This document shows positions 1-14,100 of a stretch of 64,000 bases of DNA, piece after piece (within the stretch, counting starts at the first letter, position 1; each line of letters starts with the position of its first letter). Position numbers and translations under genes: made by a program. Below the pieces are notes generated by a model. That model worked only from the letters and a program-made list of their open reading frames with translations. It ran no database searches and was not told where the DNA came from. Origin of the DNA: Aselliscus stoliczkanus (lineage: Eukaryota > Chordata > Mammalia > Chiroptera > Hipposideridae); the NCBI GenBank assembly GCA_033961575.1, contig CM066741.1, positions 997,715 through 1,061,714 on the forward strand. Reading direction: 5' to 3'.

Positions 1-759
1 CTTCGGTATTTCTGCCCAGTATCATCCTCAGAGCAACTTGGAACACACAACACAGTCTGCAATGTTGGAAATACTTGATCAGACACATTGGATGGAATGC
101 TCACGGGGTTATGCAAAGAGCTCACGTAAATTGGTAGAGAGAACTCTCGGGCCAAGAGGTAAAGAACAGGAGTGGGTGAGGAGCAATCCACAGAGGGAAA
201 AAGGACAAGTAACTAAACATACGCCACCCCATTTGACCAGGAAACAAATCCAGGCCGTCCACGCCGACCCTCGCACGTTTATGGAGGTGGCACAGCCCAG
301 CCTCACGCCCTGGCTCGTGCTCCCTGCACCCTGACAGACGCTGCACCAGGTGAGGCAGCCGAACTGGGCCGGGCCCCACTCTAATTAGGGGGAGGTCAGG
401 CACCGTGTGGATGTGGAGGAGCGCTGCAACGACTGGGGAGACAGCAGGGGGGGCTGCCAGCAACAGCGCTGGCACTGAGCATGCACCAAGCAGCACCGGA
501 TGCCAGGCAATACCCCAGGGGTGCCAAACATGTGTGTACAAGCGGACACTCTGGTCAGCGTGGCTCAAGCAGCAGTTCGCCATCATCTGCAGTGTCTGGA
601 CGCTGACGGGAACTACTTTGAGCACCTCGTTATTGCAGAAGCCGAACGTGACTTGTGTTATTTGTTATTGGTGTATATTGAGTATTACAATTTTAATAGC
701 TTTTTCCTTTCTTAAAATGGGTATACATTTTTTTGGCACTCTATGAGTCCATAAATTTG

Positions 760-870
760 AAAAATTATTTCCATTTTACAGATGAGGCAGCTAAGACTCA
801 GAAAGCTGCCCATGATGAAACAGCTAGAAAATGGCAGAGCTGGAATTTAAAACCAAATCTGACCACCAAC
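760..870 (-). repeat. MIR SINE, antisense
   Basis: TTCCATTTTACAGATGAGGC, AGCTAAGACTCAGAAAG and GGCAGAGCTGGAATTTAAAA are antisense MIR. Confidence 0.85.
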
Positions 871-1074
871 CCAACGTCCCTTCTAATATTAAGTTTCACC
901 TCACCCATGAAAGTGAAATTAGTCTCCAGGATGGGGGAGTGGCGGCCGATGGCTCACTCACTCAGTCTCTGCTCTAATGATCTGCCTGTTACTGCCCAGC
1001 GTCTACCCGGCTCTGAGTCCTGTGAGTTATGATGTCACATCATTTCATTCCCAGGACATTAAAAGCCGGGATTA

Positions 1075-1215
1075 CCTCCTTTTCACAGAGTCAGCCGAGG
1101 CTTAGAGTTTAAGGAGCCCGCCCGAGTCACAGGAATAAGAACCACACAGGCAAAATTCAAACCCAAATCTACCCTACTCAGGAGCCCGGGCTTTGCCCAC
1201 TGTGCGCGTTTGTGC
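1075..1215 (-). repeat. MIR SINE, antisense
   Basis: CACAGAGTCAGCCGAGGCTT and GCAAAATTCAAACCCAAATC, followed by GCTTTGCCCACTGTGC, are diverged antisense MIR. Confidence 0.6.
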
Positions 1216-1290
1216 TGCAAGTCCAGGGTTATCTTTAGTGGACGAGCCGATGCTTTCGCTTCTGGCCAAGGCTCCCTGGAAGTGCGGCCA

Positions 1291-1695
1291 TCCCCCATTA
1301 CCTGTGGTTTCAGGGACCTGCGGTCAACCATGGTTTGAAAATATGCAATGGAAAATACCAAAAATAAGCTAAGGCTCAAACTGCACGCCGTTCCGAGTGC
1401 CTCCTTCATCTCACCACGCGGCAGCGTCTCTCTCCCATCACCACAAGGCAACGCGGGAGCCCACACACAAAAGATACTCCGGAAGAGAGAAGCTACATCC
1501 ACTTCAGTTCTATCACAGTATATTGTTACAAATGTTCTCTTTTATTATCACTGTTATCTCTTACTGTGCCTGAATTATGAACTAAACTTTATCACAGGTA
1601 TGTGTTTACAGGAAAACATAACATATACAGGGTTCAGTACTATCCGCTGGGGGTCTTGGAACGGCACCCCCTGGATAAGGGGGGAGGACTGTACT
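1291..1695 (+). mobile_element. Tigger-related non-autonomous DNA transposon
   Basis: The left part (TGTGGTTTCAGGGACCTGCGG, GGTCAACCATGG) and right part (GGGTTCAGTACTATCC, CCTGGATAAGGGGGG) match the ends of the Tigger copy at 50965. The middle is unrelated and AT-rich. No transposase frame remains. Confidence 0.65.
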
Positions 1696-3957
1696 GTTCC
1701 ATCAGGTGCCGTTTGGGCCAAGGACACAGCACTGGGAGCTGTCACTCAGTGCACAGTCAGAGGCACACAGCTACTGTTCTTATTAGATCGCAACGAACAC
1801 AGATGTGCAAATCATGGTAACGCAATGCCTGGCCTGGCCTGGCGCTTTCTCTCACCTGGTCATAACTGCCAAAGCCATTCTTGCTAATCCATCCTACTTC
1901 CACTCCAATATTTAAAGACTCCTGATTTGTTTCCTTTGAAACTGAACACTAATTGCTGCCACGGCAGAATCTCGGGGCTCAGGACACAACCCCAGCTGCT
2001 CCCGTAAGGCTCCAACGAGTACTGGCTCATGGGTCCCCAAACCAGGTTTCTAACAAGTTTGCTTTGCTGACTGCACTGAGCTCTCATCCACTCGCACCCC
2101 AGCAGCCCTGCACACCATGCCTACGTGTGCTGTTAGGTGAATAAAGTTGGGCAATGAGCTGGAAGCCAGCCCCTTTGCCCTCAGCTTTCTCCTCTGAAAA
2201 TCTAGGCAGCACAGCGACCCTTTGTCAAGCCACACTCCTGAGTTTCTTTATCATCAGGACGGCTGGCCAGTGAGAAACTTAGGGCTTCGTGGAGAAAATG
2301 GAGTGGTAAGCTGGGGGCACAGATAAAGAGATTTACCTTCACCGAACGAAGTGGAGATGAGGATGGAAGCAAGGCACCGGTCCCACAGTGACCACAGCGG
2401 GCGGGGCACACAGCGCCTAGCAGGAGCCGGGGGCACTCCCTGGCCCTCGTCAGGGATAACGGATTCCGACACAATTATCTTTCATGCCTTTGTTTCCTAA
2501 GATGACCTCATGAGATTGACACTTGACTGATACTGGCAGCAATGACTAAAACAAAACAGTGCATTTTATTCACGAGAGGGGGACAAATCAAATGCTTTCC
2601 TTCCTGGGACTCCCTGGGTGTGTCCTGTAACCTTACCAAGTTCATGGGTCAGTAGGCACAGACGAGACCTCTCTGTTACCCAGGGCCACGAGAAGGGGCT
2701 TTGCCCGCCCTGTGGCAGGACACGTGAACGCAGGCTATGTGGCCTGTCCGTCCAAAGTCTCCCCTTAACAAGCGCGAGTGCGTCCTTTCAGACCGAATTA
2801 GTAGTCGGGGCTCACTGGTAGCAGTTTTTACCACACGGAGGCCTGAGCACGCAGGATGCTTTTAGGATCAGCCTCCTGCTAGGTCCTCAAGACGCCCATT
2901 CTTTCTCACCAACACTCAGAGATGGACTCAGCAGTTTACGAGCTTCCTCTAAGGATTCCTGAAAAGCCAGCCGCCTCAAGCACAGCCAGGCTGTCCCCTC
3001 CTCACAGGTTCAGCTATGCTGCTGGCGATATGCCACTGTTACTTATCTGTGCTCAACTAGAGGGAAACTCTCAAGGCTAAGGTCTTTCTGGAATACTGTA
3101 AAGTTCGTCCGTGGAATGTTATGGAATCCAGTGTGGCTTTTGCACTCCCCTTCCGTGACACGACCATGCTGTCTGCAAAGCAGCAGCAGAGCCAGTCGTG
3201 TTCGTGGCCAAATCGTGGCTCATTTGTGCGCTGCATGACTAACCAGGGAGCAAGGCACATAACCTTCCTTAGCCTGACTTTACCTGGGAGTGGGGGGAGC
3301 AGTCCCCATCTCCACAGGGTGCAGGGTCCCATCTGCGGGGACAGTGATGAAGCTGCCTCCTTCCGGTTTCACCCATCCCCAGTGTGACCCTCCGCGTTCC
3401 CAGCCTGCTGCCGGGGCCCCGCCCCTGTGCCCCAACTTCAACGGAAAGGCTGTTATTCCCAGGATGGGAGGCGTTTAGGATCCCGCCCCGTACGTGCTGG
3501 GGATCACCAGTACTCATTCGTCATCAGTACTCAGGAATCCAGACTATTTCCTTTGATTAAACGAAGGCCATAACGCAGGGGCACAGCGCGTGCTCCAAGT
3601 CAGCTGTCAGGGCGTCACCAGTATGACTTCACATGTAGCTGATTTAGTGGCGTTAGCATTTTGATCACTCCCTAGATCAAAGGATTAAAGCAATGAAATT
3701 GTGTTTGATTAAAAAACAGTAAGAATAATGGTTTCCAACTGTGACAGGAACAAAAATGTGTTTTAAATGTTAATTCAATTTTCCTGAGCTTTTAATGCAG
3801 AACGAGAACAGCAATAATGAACCATGCTTCCCTATGGAGTCACCAGAAAACCGAAAATCTTTGTTTTCCTCTGGTCCTGCTTCCAGCCCAGGCCCCCTTC
3901 TTCCCCTTAGAAGCTCTGGGATTCATCACTCTCTGGAATACAGCCTGTTTCAAAATC

Positions 3958-4025
3958 AGATAGATGATAGACAAACAGACGATAGATGATGGATGGCTGG
4001 ACGGACACAGATGACAGACTGATAG
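3958..4025. repeat. Degenerate GATA/GATG simple repeat
   Basis: GATAGATGATAGACAAACAG, GATAGATGATGGATGG and similar imperfect tetranucleotide units occur just upstream of the SINE at 4070. Confidence 0.8.
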
Positions 4026-4069
4026 AGGAAGGGAAAGTAACTAGGTTTGTCAAAAAGTATCCGCGCAAT

Positions 4070-4173
4070 GGGCCGGCCGAGGGGCGCGGTGGTTAAGCGC
4101 TGGCTTGAGACGCCAGCGGCCCCGGTTCCGGTCCCACATGAAGGCCTGTGACACTGCCCTCAGAAAAAAAAAA
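4070..4173 (+). repeat. Young tRNA-SINE, short (head-only) form
   Basis: A tRNA-like head with A-box-like TGGTTAAGCGC context and B-box GGTTCCGGTCC, ending in CTGCCCTC then a poly-A tail. It is flanked by near-perfect target-site duplications (AAAAAGTATCCGCGC before, AAAAAGTATCAGCGC after). Confidence 0.9.
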
Positions 4174-5706
4174 GTATCAGCGCTTCCTTTTGCGAGAAAT
4201 GAACAGTCAGCGTCCAAAACAAACCAGTGTCAGAGCTGAAAGGCTGTTTTTAGAAAACACCCTCTATTCTTAGTCAAGTCCCCAAGGACACTCTTTAGGC
4301 TGTGCAGGCCATGGGGACACCTTAAAAATCTACCCATCCGCTCCCACACCTCCCTGTAAAGTGTCAGCACTTTCCTTGAATACTTCAAGGGAATATTCAT
4401 AATATTTACATGCTTGTAAAATATTTCAAATTTTCCAACATTCAGCTACTCATGCTCCTTACGTTTCTCAAAGGTCAAGTCACAAGGTAAGACTAAAGCT
4501 TTCAAGAATTTCATTGTCACTCGTTATACTTTGCTCCCTATTTTCATTCCATGAATCACGATCCCACTGTGCTTGGAAAGAAGCATCTAACTGCGTATAA
4601 GAAAGCTGGACAAGAATTTAACTTAGGGCACTTTACAAACATCCAACTTGTATAGAAACAACTGTACAACTGAGTGGCGGCAACACCGGTGGGTGTCGTT
4701 CAACCAGAAACGGCAGCAGCCTTGGAAGGGAGCACATTAGGTGGAATTCTGCAGGGACGCTGCCGCCGCACTGAGCGCACCCAGTTTGAGCAGTAAAATC
4801 TCGACTCTTAACCATCAAGAAGGCGCTAGGGCTACACCGTCCAATCAACTAAAATTCTGTTCCTTGGTCACATTTGAAGGACTTGCAGCCGCACGAGACT
4901 GAAGCTGGGCTTCAGGCTCCCACAGAGACAGAGGGACCAACTCCAATGCTGGCACAGGTGGATTCTCCTGATGGGTAAATGTTAGCAATCTGTTAAGAAG
5001 TTCAAGGATAACCATGGCAACACTGTGGACAGCACAGGAGGCTGGGGGACCCGACAACTAAATGCTTTGGTCTCGTGCTCCGGGCCCTGGGACAGAAAGG
5101 AATGCAGGAGATGGTGCGATCTTCGCCCAGCCTGGAGTTCGGTTGGCGCCCCAGAAACGTAACGTGTTAGTAACGGGGAAGCTGGGTGAGGTGGACACGG
5201 GCACCTCTCTGTGGTATCTTTTCAACTCTTCTGTAAATCACAAATTATTCCAAAATACAGAGTTTAGGAAACACCACCAACTGCGTGGCCGCGGTTGTGC
5301 TACGGTGAGCGGGTGGCGATCTCTCATCGCCAGCAACCCAGAAGCATGACCACCACACGGCCACCCACGGCACGAGGCGGCGGCACATTGTCATGAACCG
5401 GAGTAAACAGGACCCATGATGGAGACAGCTGCCACTGAAAGAAGGGTGAAGGGAGCGAAAGAACAGATGTGTTTTGAAGGGACTTTCATATACTCAGCCA
5501 AACATTCTCAGAAGACTCCACTACGTTCAGATGTGACGGATGGATGTAAAAGGATGACTTATATTTGGAAAGGATATACACAGGTATTCAAAGATCATGT
5601 TGGAGAAACAAATATCCATGGACCAGTCAAAAATCTAAAACAGACTAGAATCAAGGGCCCCAATTTAAGATAAATCACCGCACCCTAAGAAATGAAAAAG
5701 TTGGAG

Positions 5707-5864
5707 GGCTGGCCAAGTGGCTCAGTTGGTTAACAGCTTGCTCAAGCGAGCGAGCTGAGCTCTGAGCCACGGCGGTTCGATGCCCAGCCCGAGCTGAGCT
5801 GCCGCTGAGCTGCCAACAGGTGGCAGGATGGCTCAGCTAAAAAAATTAAAAAAAAAAAAAAAAT
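5707..5864 (+). repeat. Rhin-1-like SINE copy, A-tailed
   Basis: The head contains GGCTCAGTTGGTTAACAG and B-box GGTTCGATGCC, followed by GAGCTGAGCTGCCGCTGAGC and an A-rich tail. The flanking 19-base duplication (5688-5706 and 5865-5883) differs at one base, so the insertion is fairly recent. Confidence 0.85.
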
Positions 5865-6059
5865 AGAAATGAGAAAGTTGGAGCAACCCCGTAGACAATG
5901 AGCTGAGAGATTTGGAAATGCTGAAAGACAATCCGGGCTGAGCAAAGGGGTGAAAAAGAAACAGACAGGAAGTGGAGCGAGAGGAGAAGGCTCTGAGAAG
6001 CGTGCAGCGTAAAGGCCGGATTGGGAGCAGGCCAATGACAGGTCCGACGGAGCAGTGGC

Positions 6060-6950
6060 GGGCGAGTATGGCTTTAAGGACAGTGGTCTGGTCAGGCTCC
6101 TCCTGAAGTCGGGGCCAGCGATCCCGCCAACCTGATTCCACATCCTGCAACACCCTCAGACGTCCAGCTCCAAAGCCCTCTTCTGACGTCAGCACTTGGT
6201 AACTACGCCTCCCGCGTCTGTCACCCATCTCCTGCCCCCACTGCCCGCTCCGTTCCTTCTCTGGGCCTCCCTGACACTGGGGCAGAGCCTGTAACCGTGA
6301 CCTCTGAACCTCCCAGCTAACCAGCACGCCACCTCCAGGCCTCCATCCGACACGTCCCCTAAACCCCGTGGTCATTCTCTGAATACTCCCTCGTCTACCT
6401 GCTCCTCGGCCCAGGGTACCTTTCTTCTCTAGCTCCCTCTTTCAGCCAACACTTGCCCTGTACAGCGACTGACAGCTTTGAAAGAAGAGCAAAAAACCAA
6501 CCATGTCCCGCCTTTCCTTAAACTCTTCAGCGGCTCCCAGCTGCCTGAGAAAGAGAAGTCCGAGCTCCTCGGTGGCACCAGGCCTTCTGGGCCCCGACCC
6601 CCGCCTCTCCAGGAAACGCCGCGCCCGCCCTCTCGCCCCTGGGGCCTGATGTGCCAGGAAGACGGCCAACGCCACGCCATTTCCTGTCCCCGGGCCGCAG
6701 CACGCTGACCCTCTGCCATCTCATCCTTTGGACTGCTTCCTCCCTTGAAACCCCCAATCTCGAGGTCCCCCTTCACCCTGAGTTCCGCTGGTCAGCACTC
6801 TCTATACTTGGGAGGCGTGTTCACTTCAGCCAATCACATCGCATTACACGACTGCGCTTTTCCTCCAGGAAAACACCGGCTATGGCAGTGCTGTCGACAC
6901 TTCCACAAGTACACCTAATACGCGTCACCTTCACCGATGCCAACTTCAAA
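6060..6950 (+). repeat. L2 LINE fragment
   Basis: The composition and phrases such as CTTCAGCGGCTCCCAGCTGC and CCTCGGTGGCACCAGGCCTT follow a diverged L2 3' half. The boundaries are approximate. Confidence 0.45.
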
Positions 6951-9914
6951 TAAATGAGGCAGCGCTGGCAGCAAGGAGCCCCGAGCCCGACGAGTGTGCG
7001 TGTGCGGGCCTCCACCGTCCACCACCAGCAGCCCCTCCTGTCCCCTGCCCTCCCTGGACTCCGCCTGGCCAAGCTGGTGCAGTGACCGCAGGGGAGCAAT
7101 CCAGCGTCTTCAGTGACAGTACAGAATGGAGGTCGCTGTCTGCCCACAGGAAGGAGTGGGGGCAACAGTGTACAGAGAATGAGGACTACGCAAAGGACGG
7201 GGTGAGCCCTGGAGGCAGCCCCCCAAGAAGACTTGGGGACAAGGAAAGGCATGGGCGCGCCAAGTCTCGAATCAAGGTGTCAGGCAGGAAGCGGAGGGGT
7301 CCTCGGACAGCGGCGAGGTGGCTCTGCAGCCTATTGTGCGAGTGCACTACCCACACGGCAGGCAGAGCCCCAAAGGCTGACCCTGGGTGGCAGCCCTGGA
7401 GAACTCGGGCCCCCACCCTCTGAGCCTTTCAGTCTCATCTCTCTCCCACCCTAGGCGTGAATAAAAATGCATATCAACAACCTTGCTTTCATGAAAAAAA
7501 AAAAAAAAAAAAGAGTAAAAAATAGCTTTAAACAACGTACCTTTGAGTTTTTGTTCAGTGGCCTAAAATAAAAACAAACAAACAAAAAACAATGTAAATA
7601 TGAAACGGAAGGAAATGAACTGTCATGATAAAAATGCTCATATATTACGATTATATAAGACACATACATGTTTATTAAATGAGGAACTTGTCATTTGGAT
7701 GAACTGCAGAGGAAAAGATGCAGAGAGAGCATGCTTTTCCCAGAGATGTGCCCGGCTGTCCCTGACACAATGTTTATCAATAAAAATCTCTTGAAATGTT
7801 TCTGTGGACACAATGCACATCACTGTATGACAATGGACAATAAAATAACGGGACTGCACTTTTCTCACTGTTCAGTTTTAAAACGATTTTTATATAGTTG
7901 TCACCTTTCCATTTAATGGATCTAATGAGTCCTGCATTATGTTTAATGGGTTCAAACATTCTTGTTGCAAATGACAGAAGATGAATTCAGTTTTCTGGAA
8001 TAAAAGCTGCAGATAACCACTTTGGCCAAATCAGTAGTAAATTTTGCTCCGAGAGGTTAGGCTGCTATGACAGTTAAACATACTGGACTCTGAGGTCTGA
8101 CTGGGGAAGTCTCTGGCACATGTCACTCCTGACGCCTCTGATAACTCATAGCTAACATCACGGTGTTCAGAAGGAAAACCAGCAGGAACGCGCGGGCCCT
8201 GCTGTCCTGTGCCTGCCCCACTTCTGTGTCTGACACTCCTGGGCGAGCGGCTGCTGCCGGGGCCTCCGAAAGAAAGAACTGACGATAGCAGGTCCCAAGC
8301 AAAAGTCCCCTTTCTGATTAAGACCAAGCGTACGGGAGTGCTAAACATAAAAGACACAAGGACAGGCAGGGGGCAGAGGCGGAGTAACTAGGAACTAAAT
8401 AAGCCAGGAGCTGTTTCCAACAGAAGAGAAAGCACTTCTTAACTGCCCACCGTGGGACATGACAATTCACACTGCTTAGTCATAGTGAACTATTGTTACC
8501 GAATTACCATTATCTGAATTTCATCACTATAGGACTGTACGGCAAAGGCCCTAACGCTGACAGCGCACCAACACTAAACTTCTCCGGGGATCCTGAGCCG
8601 CCCAGCACTGAGTGATGTGGTACATAATGGAGGCTCACCTCTCACTTTTTTGGGATTGAACGTTTTTTAAAAATTGATGGAAGGACAACGGCAAATAGCC
8701 AATCAACTAGTTTGAACACTTATTTCTGGTAAAGTCGTTTTAAAAATCGAATAGTAATAAAACAGTCTTATTAGAGAGAACTCGGTACTAATATTCTCAA
8801 GTATTAGAAGTGTCATGTCAAACAATACGATACATAATTTTCTGAAGCCAAAACACTAATATAAAAATTATTTTGCGTTTGAAAATCTTTTTTTTTCTTT
8901 TTTAAACTCCCCTAGTTTCTCCCACGGTGTACTCCGAAGGGGTCAAAGTTACAGTACACGGAACCGTGATGGCGTCGCTGAGGCCCTAAGACGTCCAGTG
9001 GTGCTCTCCCGACAGCAGCGAACCTACGGAGCAGCGCCTCGCCGCTTCCGCACAATGCTCCACCTCCCGCGCCTGCTGTCACCCACAGAGAGGGCGCCAG
9101 AGAGACCCCGGAGGGTGTCTGCCCAGGAACACTGACTCATGCAGGGAAGCAACTGGAAGCACAGCATCCCTAACCCCATGGGCGCCGTTTCTTTCCAGTA
9201 GGTTTTTGTGGGTTGCTCCAGGACCTAGCATATTACTCCAAGCAGTAAGATAACTTTCCAAGTGGGGCCAATGAATTTCAGAGTGCTTCTCTGCCCTGTT
9301 CAAAATGATAGCTGCTCGTCCCATGTAGTCGCTGACCACCGAAAAACAGCTGGTCCGAACTGGCATGTATAAAATACATAGCAGATTGTTATTTAGTATT
9401 TAAAAAGATAAAGTATCTCATTAATATTTTATACTGATTAGGTGTTAAAACAGTAATATTTTGGTTATATACTGGGTTACACAAAATATATTAAAGTTAG
9501 CTTCAACTGTTCCTTTTTTACTTTCCAATGACCTCATGTAAACTTTCTGGGTCTCAGTTTCTTAATTCCTCAAATGGAGGGAAAAGTCTGCACGGCTTAA
9601 CCTTCAGGGCCATTGTCAGGCTCAAGTAAAACATGAAAACGTCTTTTCTGGAAACCGCATGACACTGTTCAAATGGGAGTTGTCAGTGTGGGGCCTCTTG
9701 CCCAACAGAATTAAAGGATTCTGGAAAGTCTAAAAGCGAAATGATTTCCTATTTTGAAGACATTTTTCCCTTAAAAAACAGCACCCCCAAGCTGTGGTTC
9801 CACCAGCAATGATCACCACAGCCTCCACTTGTTAAGGAAGGCGGCGGGGCGGACACACAGCACACAAAGGGCCTCGCTTCTGCTGGGCTGCGCCCCTAAG
9901 AAGCCCTCGGGGGT

Positions 9915-10135
9915 GAGCGGGTAAGAGCTCCAGTCTGAGGACAGACTCTGGCTTTGAATCCTGGCCCTCCTGCCGACACTGTGAGACCTTGGTCAAGGTG
10001 AGCTGACCTCTATAAAGCTGGGTTTCCTCACCTACAAGAACAAAAACAGCCCCCTTAGTGTGGTAGCGAGTGTAAAATGACGTGACTCATGGAGCTTAGG
10101 GCAGAGTACGTACAAAAAGCCCTCACAGAAGCCAG
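9915..10135 (+). repeat. MIR SINE
   Basis: GAGCTCCAGTCTGAGGACAG, TTGAATCCTGGCCCTC, GAGACCTTGGTCAAG and GTTTCCTCACCT follow the MIR consensus. Confidence 0.85.
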
Positions 10136-10996
10136 CAGCTGTGGCTCAGTCCTTCCTCTCACGTCTGAAAATGACTCAACGGACTCAAACTCACTCCCAG
10201 TCCTCAAGCCCTGCTTTTCCTATTTCTAATCACCTACAGTCTTAACAGGACCCAGTATTCAAATAAGGAATGACTAGTTCAACTCAACTGTTTTAAATGA
10301 ATAAATGAGGTAACGAGTGGTCAGAGAGCTTTTCTATGATTTCTTAGCAGCTAGCACCCAGGTCTGCTAAATAAGTTAAAAAAAAAAAAAAAAAGAGAAT
10401 AGAGTCATGCACTCTTACAACAGGGATCCCTTCCGAGAGCTGGGTTGTGAGGTGATTTTGCTGTGCAAAAATCATGGAGGCACCTACACAAACCTAGGCG
10501 GTGTGCCCTAGTGTGCGCCTGGGCTAGGAGGTAGGGCCTAGTGCTCTGTAGGAGAGGAAAAATAACTGTCCCCTGTCCCCCTGGGCTCTTGAGACATCCC
10601 TGTAATAAAAAGCAAGAGCCATGGGAGAAAAACAAAGTTTAATAACATGTGTCCCTCATGTGCGTATAGCAGAGACCCAGGAACACTGGGCAACTGGCCC
10701 AAATGGCTGAAGCCACCACCTTGAACCTCACCTTCAGCTGAAGATGGAGGACGCTAAGGGACGGGAAGTCGGTCATGGGAGGCTCCCAGGCACAGGCTGC
10801 TATGCGGGGGAGCCAGCCCCTCCTGGACTGTCAGCTTTGAGAAATGAGGTCACGCCCTCTTCTAGGGACAGCGAGCGAGGCACCCTCACAAAAGTCAATG
10901 TCAATGTCTCTTACAAAGGGTGATTTCTACTTGGTGTTCAGAGCTTCTCCCACATCTGCTTCTCTTCAAATTCATCAGCTTAAAATAACCTTTCTG

Positions 10997-11148
10997 GGCC
11001 GCCGAGGGGCGCAGTGGTTAAACGCTGGCTTGGGAAGGCAGCGGCCCCAGTTCGGGTCCCACATATGAGGGCCAGTGACACTGCCCTCAAAAAAATAAAT
11101 AAAAATAAAATTAAATACAAGATGTTGTTCTTTTAAAAAATAAAAAAT
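10997..11148 (+). repeat. Young tRNA-SINE, short form with long AT-rich tail
   Basis: Head and CTGCCCTC junction as in the 4070 copy, followed by an A-rich tail with AAATAAAAT repeats. The exact 14-base target-site duplication AAATAACCTTTCTG is at 10983-10996 and 11149-11162. Confidence 0.92.
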
Positions 11149-14100
11149 AAATAACCTTTCTGCCAAAGGGACAAACTCTATTCCCCTAGGGCTGTAGGGC
11201 ATACTACTTGTACCGAATACTGGAGGTGACTGTAACACGACGGCATTTGCGAAAGGCACTGGGCTGCAGTGTTACCAGGCTCCCACGTCCCTAAGCGACA
11301 GGGAGTGTCAGCTCCATGATAACCTGAGTGGACCCCTGTTGTACACGGTCCGCCTGTTGTTACATGGCCCATGACTGCAGGAAGCGGAAATAACGGGCAA
11401 GGCTGTAAGAGACCCCTCAGGACCCTAGGTGAGTCCCAGGCTCCAGGCCTGCTGGGAAAAGCCGCTGCCTGGACCGCTGATTGGTATCCCTAGTGTCCGA
11501 ACCAAGTGGTCTCTGGGAGGCATGGAAAGTAAACACTAAAATTCCCAAAAGGGGGAATGAAGCTGCAGTTTCCTACAACCTAAGTCTCATCTAAGCTCCA
11601 ATCAAGCCCATCTGAATCCGCAAAGCCTATAAAAATCCCTTCAGCTCTTAACACAGTAACAAGACAGTCTCAATACCGAAAGGTCCCAATTTGTATTGTT
11701 GCTTCTCTCCAGCGTGCCATCATTACATGCTTTCTAGGAACCACAATTACAAGCTTCAAGTAAAGGCTGTACTCAACCATCCCTCCAGAATTAACCCACT
11801 TCTCAACCGCCTTTTTCCTCCTCACTACATGTCCCTCAAGATTCCTTCTACAAATTTCTTCTAAAAACAGCCTGAGTATAAATCTATAGTGACAACCTAT
11901 TGCTACTACTGTCCCCCTTTTCTAAGTACAGAAACCAGATTCGCATGCTGTATCAAGTTGTTTTCTGAGTCTTAGAATCAGAAGATAGGTAAATAGGCAT
12001 GATTCTTAAATGTGAAACAGAAGGCTTCCCAAAAAAAAAAAAAATGAATAAAAAACAAAGCCATCCATTGATCTCTATAATTAGAGATATACTAGGGCTA
12101 AAATATAATAAAAAATAACTTTGTGTAAAATTTCTTTAAAGGGGAATTTAAATATAGTTATATCTAAATAGTAGACAAAATAAGAAAAACTATCATAGTA
12201 AAACTATTGTAGTGAAACTGGTTGTTGCCTAATAGTTTATGTAAGTTGTGATACCTGGTTTTTTATTAAAAATAAAAAATACCCCGTGGTTTGAAGTTAC
12301 ATTTCACTAAAAGACTCCAGGGCTACTGGAGACCATGTTCCCTGTATTCACGGCATAAAAACCTTGGAAAGGCCTTGTGAAGTGACCACAATGCGCTGTC
12401 TCCAGGTGACAGCTCACCTTCAGACTGTGAAAAGTGGAGGAAAGTAGAGGAGTACGGAAGCGTCCTGTGGCAGCAGGATGAAGCCGTGTCACCGGGTTCT
12501 GGGAAAGCAGCAGCTGAGAGGACCAGGAGGCTCAGATGCCAAACCTCGTCTGTCACCCTGATGAAGCCACTGGGCCCCTAACTCGCCTGACCGCCTGGGT
12601 CCTTACATATAAAATAACGGGTCAGAACACTGAGTGTCTGCAGTCTCTTCAGAAATGGAACCCGTCATTTTGTAAGGATGCACAGGTTCCGTGAGAGGCA
12701 GACTGGTTTCCCTGCAGTGAGTCTGGGCTCCAATATGCGTGTACACAATGGGCCTGCCCGCCTGGCTTCGGCAGACGTCTGGCACCTACTGCAGACAGAG
12801 GTGAGCTCAAGGAGCTTGTCTACCACTGCTGTGACGCCCAGTCTTTCCTGTGGGCTGGAAGTGTGCCAGCTGGGGGTTTGCTCTGCCTTTAAAGCTGTGT
12901 GGTGCCTGCCTGTCGCAGACCCGGATGTCCTCACGTCACCTGGAAGCTGGGTACTGGGATGTGAAGGACAGTCGTCCCAACAGCGGCAGCCGGCCCGCTG
13001 CACTCAGCGCAGCAGGGTCCCACTCTGCCCACACTGGTCAGGGGCGGCGGCCCTGTCTGTGTACCTGGCTGCGGAGGGCCTCCCCCCACCCTCCGCCTCT
13101 GATAACAGCCCTAGGGGGACCCGCGGGCGGGCGGGGAAGGAGGGCGGGACTAGGGGGAAAGAAGATGAGCAGCTGTCACTTAAAGAGCTGGTAAGCAGCC
13201 AAACGGCTCCAACAATCATGATTCATGTGTTAAAGACACTGACTTGGTGATTCAAAGACTGGGTGTGAAGGAGTCTAAAGATGAACTCCAACAGCCAGAG
13301 CCATTATCTGTATGTTACAACCTAAAAATAGCGCTCGCATTTCGTATTTGAGGAACACCACACCTGCCGGCGCCCCTCCTTTTCCTGGAGTGTCCTCACA
13401 GCGAGGGCAGGTGCCGTCTCCTCTCTAAGCACAGCACCCCCCCCACCCTCACAGCTGATCTCAGACCCGCCCCCCGGAAGCAGGGTCTCCCCAGCACCCC
13501 GGCGAGGCGAGCCAAGCCGTGATGGTGACTGAAGGACTTCCCGTTTCCTGGCAGCTCTGCTCAGCACCGCGGAAGGCGAGTCTGATGAGCCTCCCCGCAG
13601 CCTTCTCCTAACAGATCCCGAGCACACAGACCAGGCTGCAAACAGGCCCCAGAGAGGCTCCGGCACAGCCGCCCTATGGACAGCGGGGGTCCCTCTCACG
13701 GTGCAGTGGTGTGCCACGGCTTTCAGACAGCGGGGACACCAGACTAGGAGCCGATGCCAGACCCTAAGGATGACATCCCTGACGCGTCTGACCCCAGCCC
13801 CAAGGGCCCATGGCCGGGGTCACCTGTCACCTCGGCCTCGCTGCTCCAGTGCTCTGCACCCCAGCCCTCCCGCACCTGCTGATCACAGGCTAATTCGGCA
13901 CACAAAGAGCTGAAATGCGTGCACTTCACATACTGCCCAAGGTGGGCTCTCGGAACTGGGGTGAAAGGGATGTAAGGAGGCCACCTGTCCCTGGGCCTCT
14001 GGCTACGAAGAGGAGTCAGGTTCCCACAGCGTCCCATCAGCGCTACGATGAGAAGGTGGCACGGGGGACCAGCGTGGTTCTCCCTCTTGCGTAGCCCCAA

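Noticed and set aside
11640..11960. Possible nuclear mitochondrial insertion (AC-rich text)
   Set aside because: Composition was suggestive, but no mitochondrial gene frame or tRNA could be followed.
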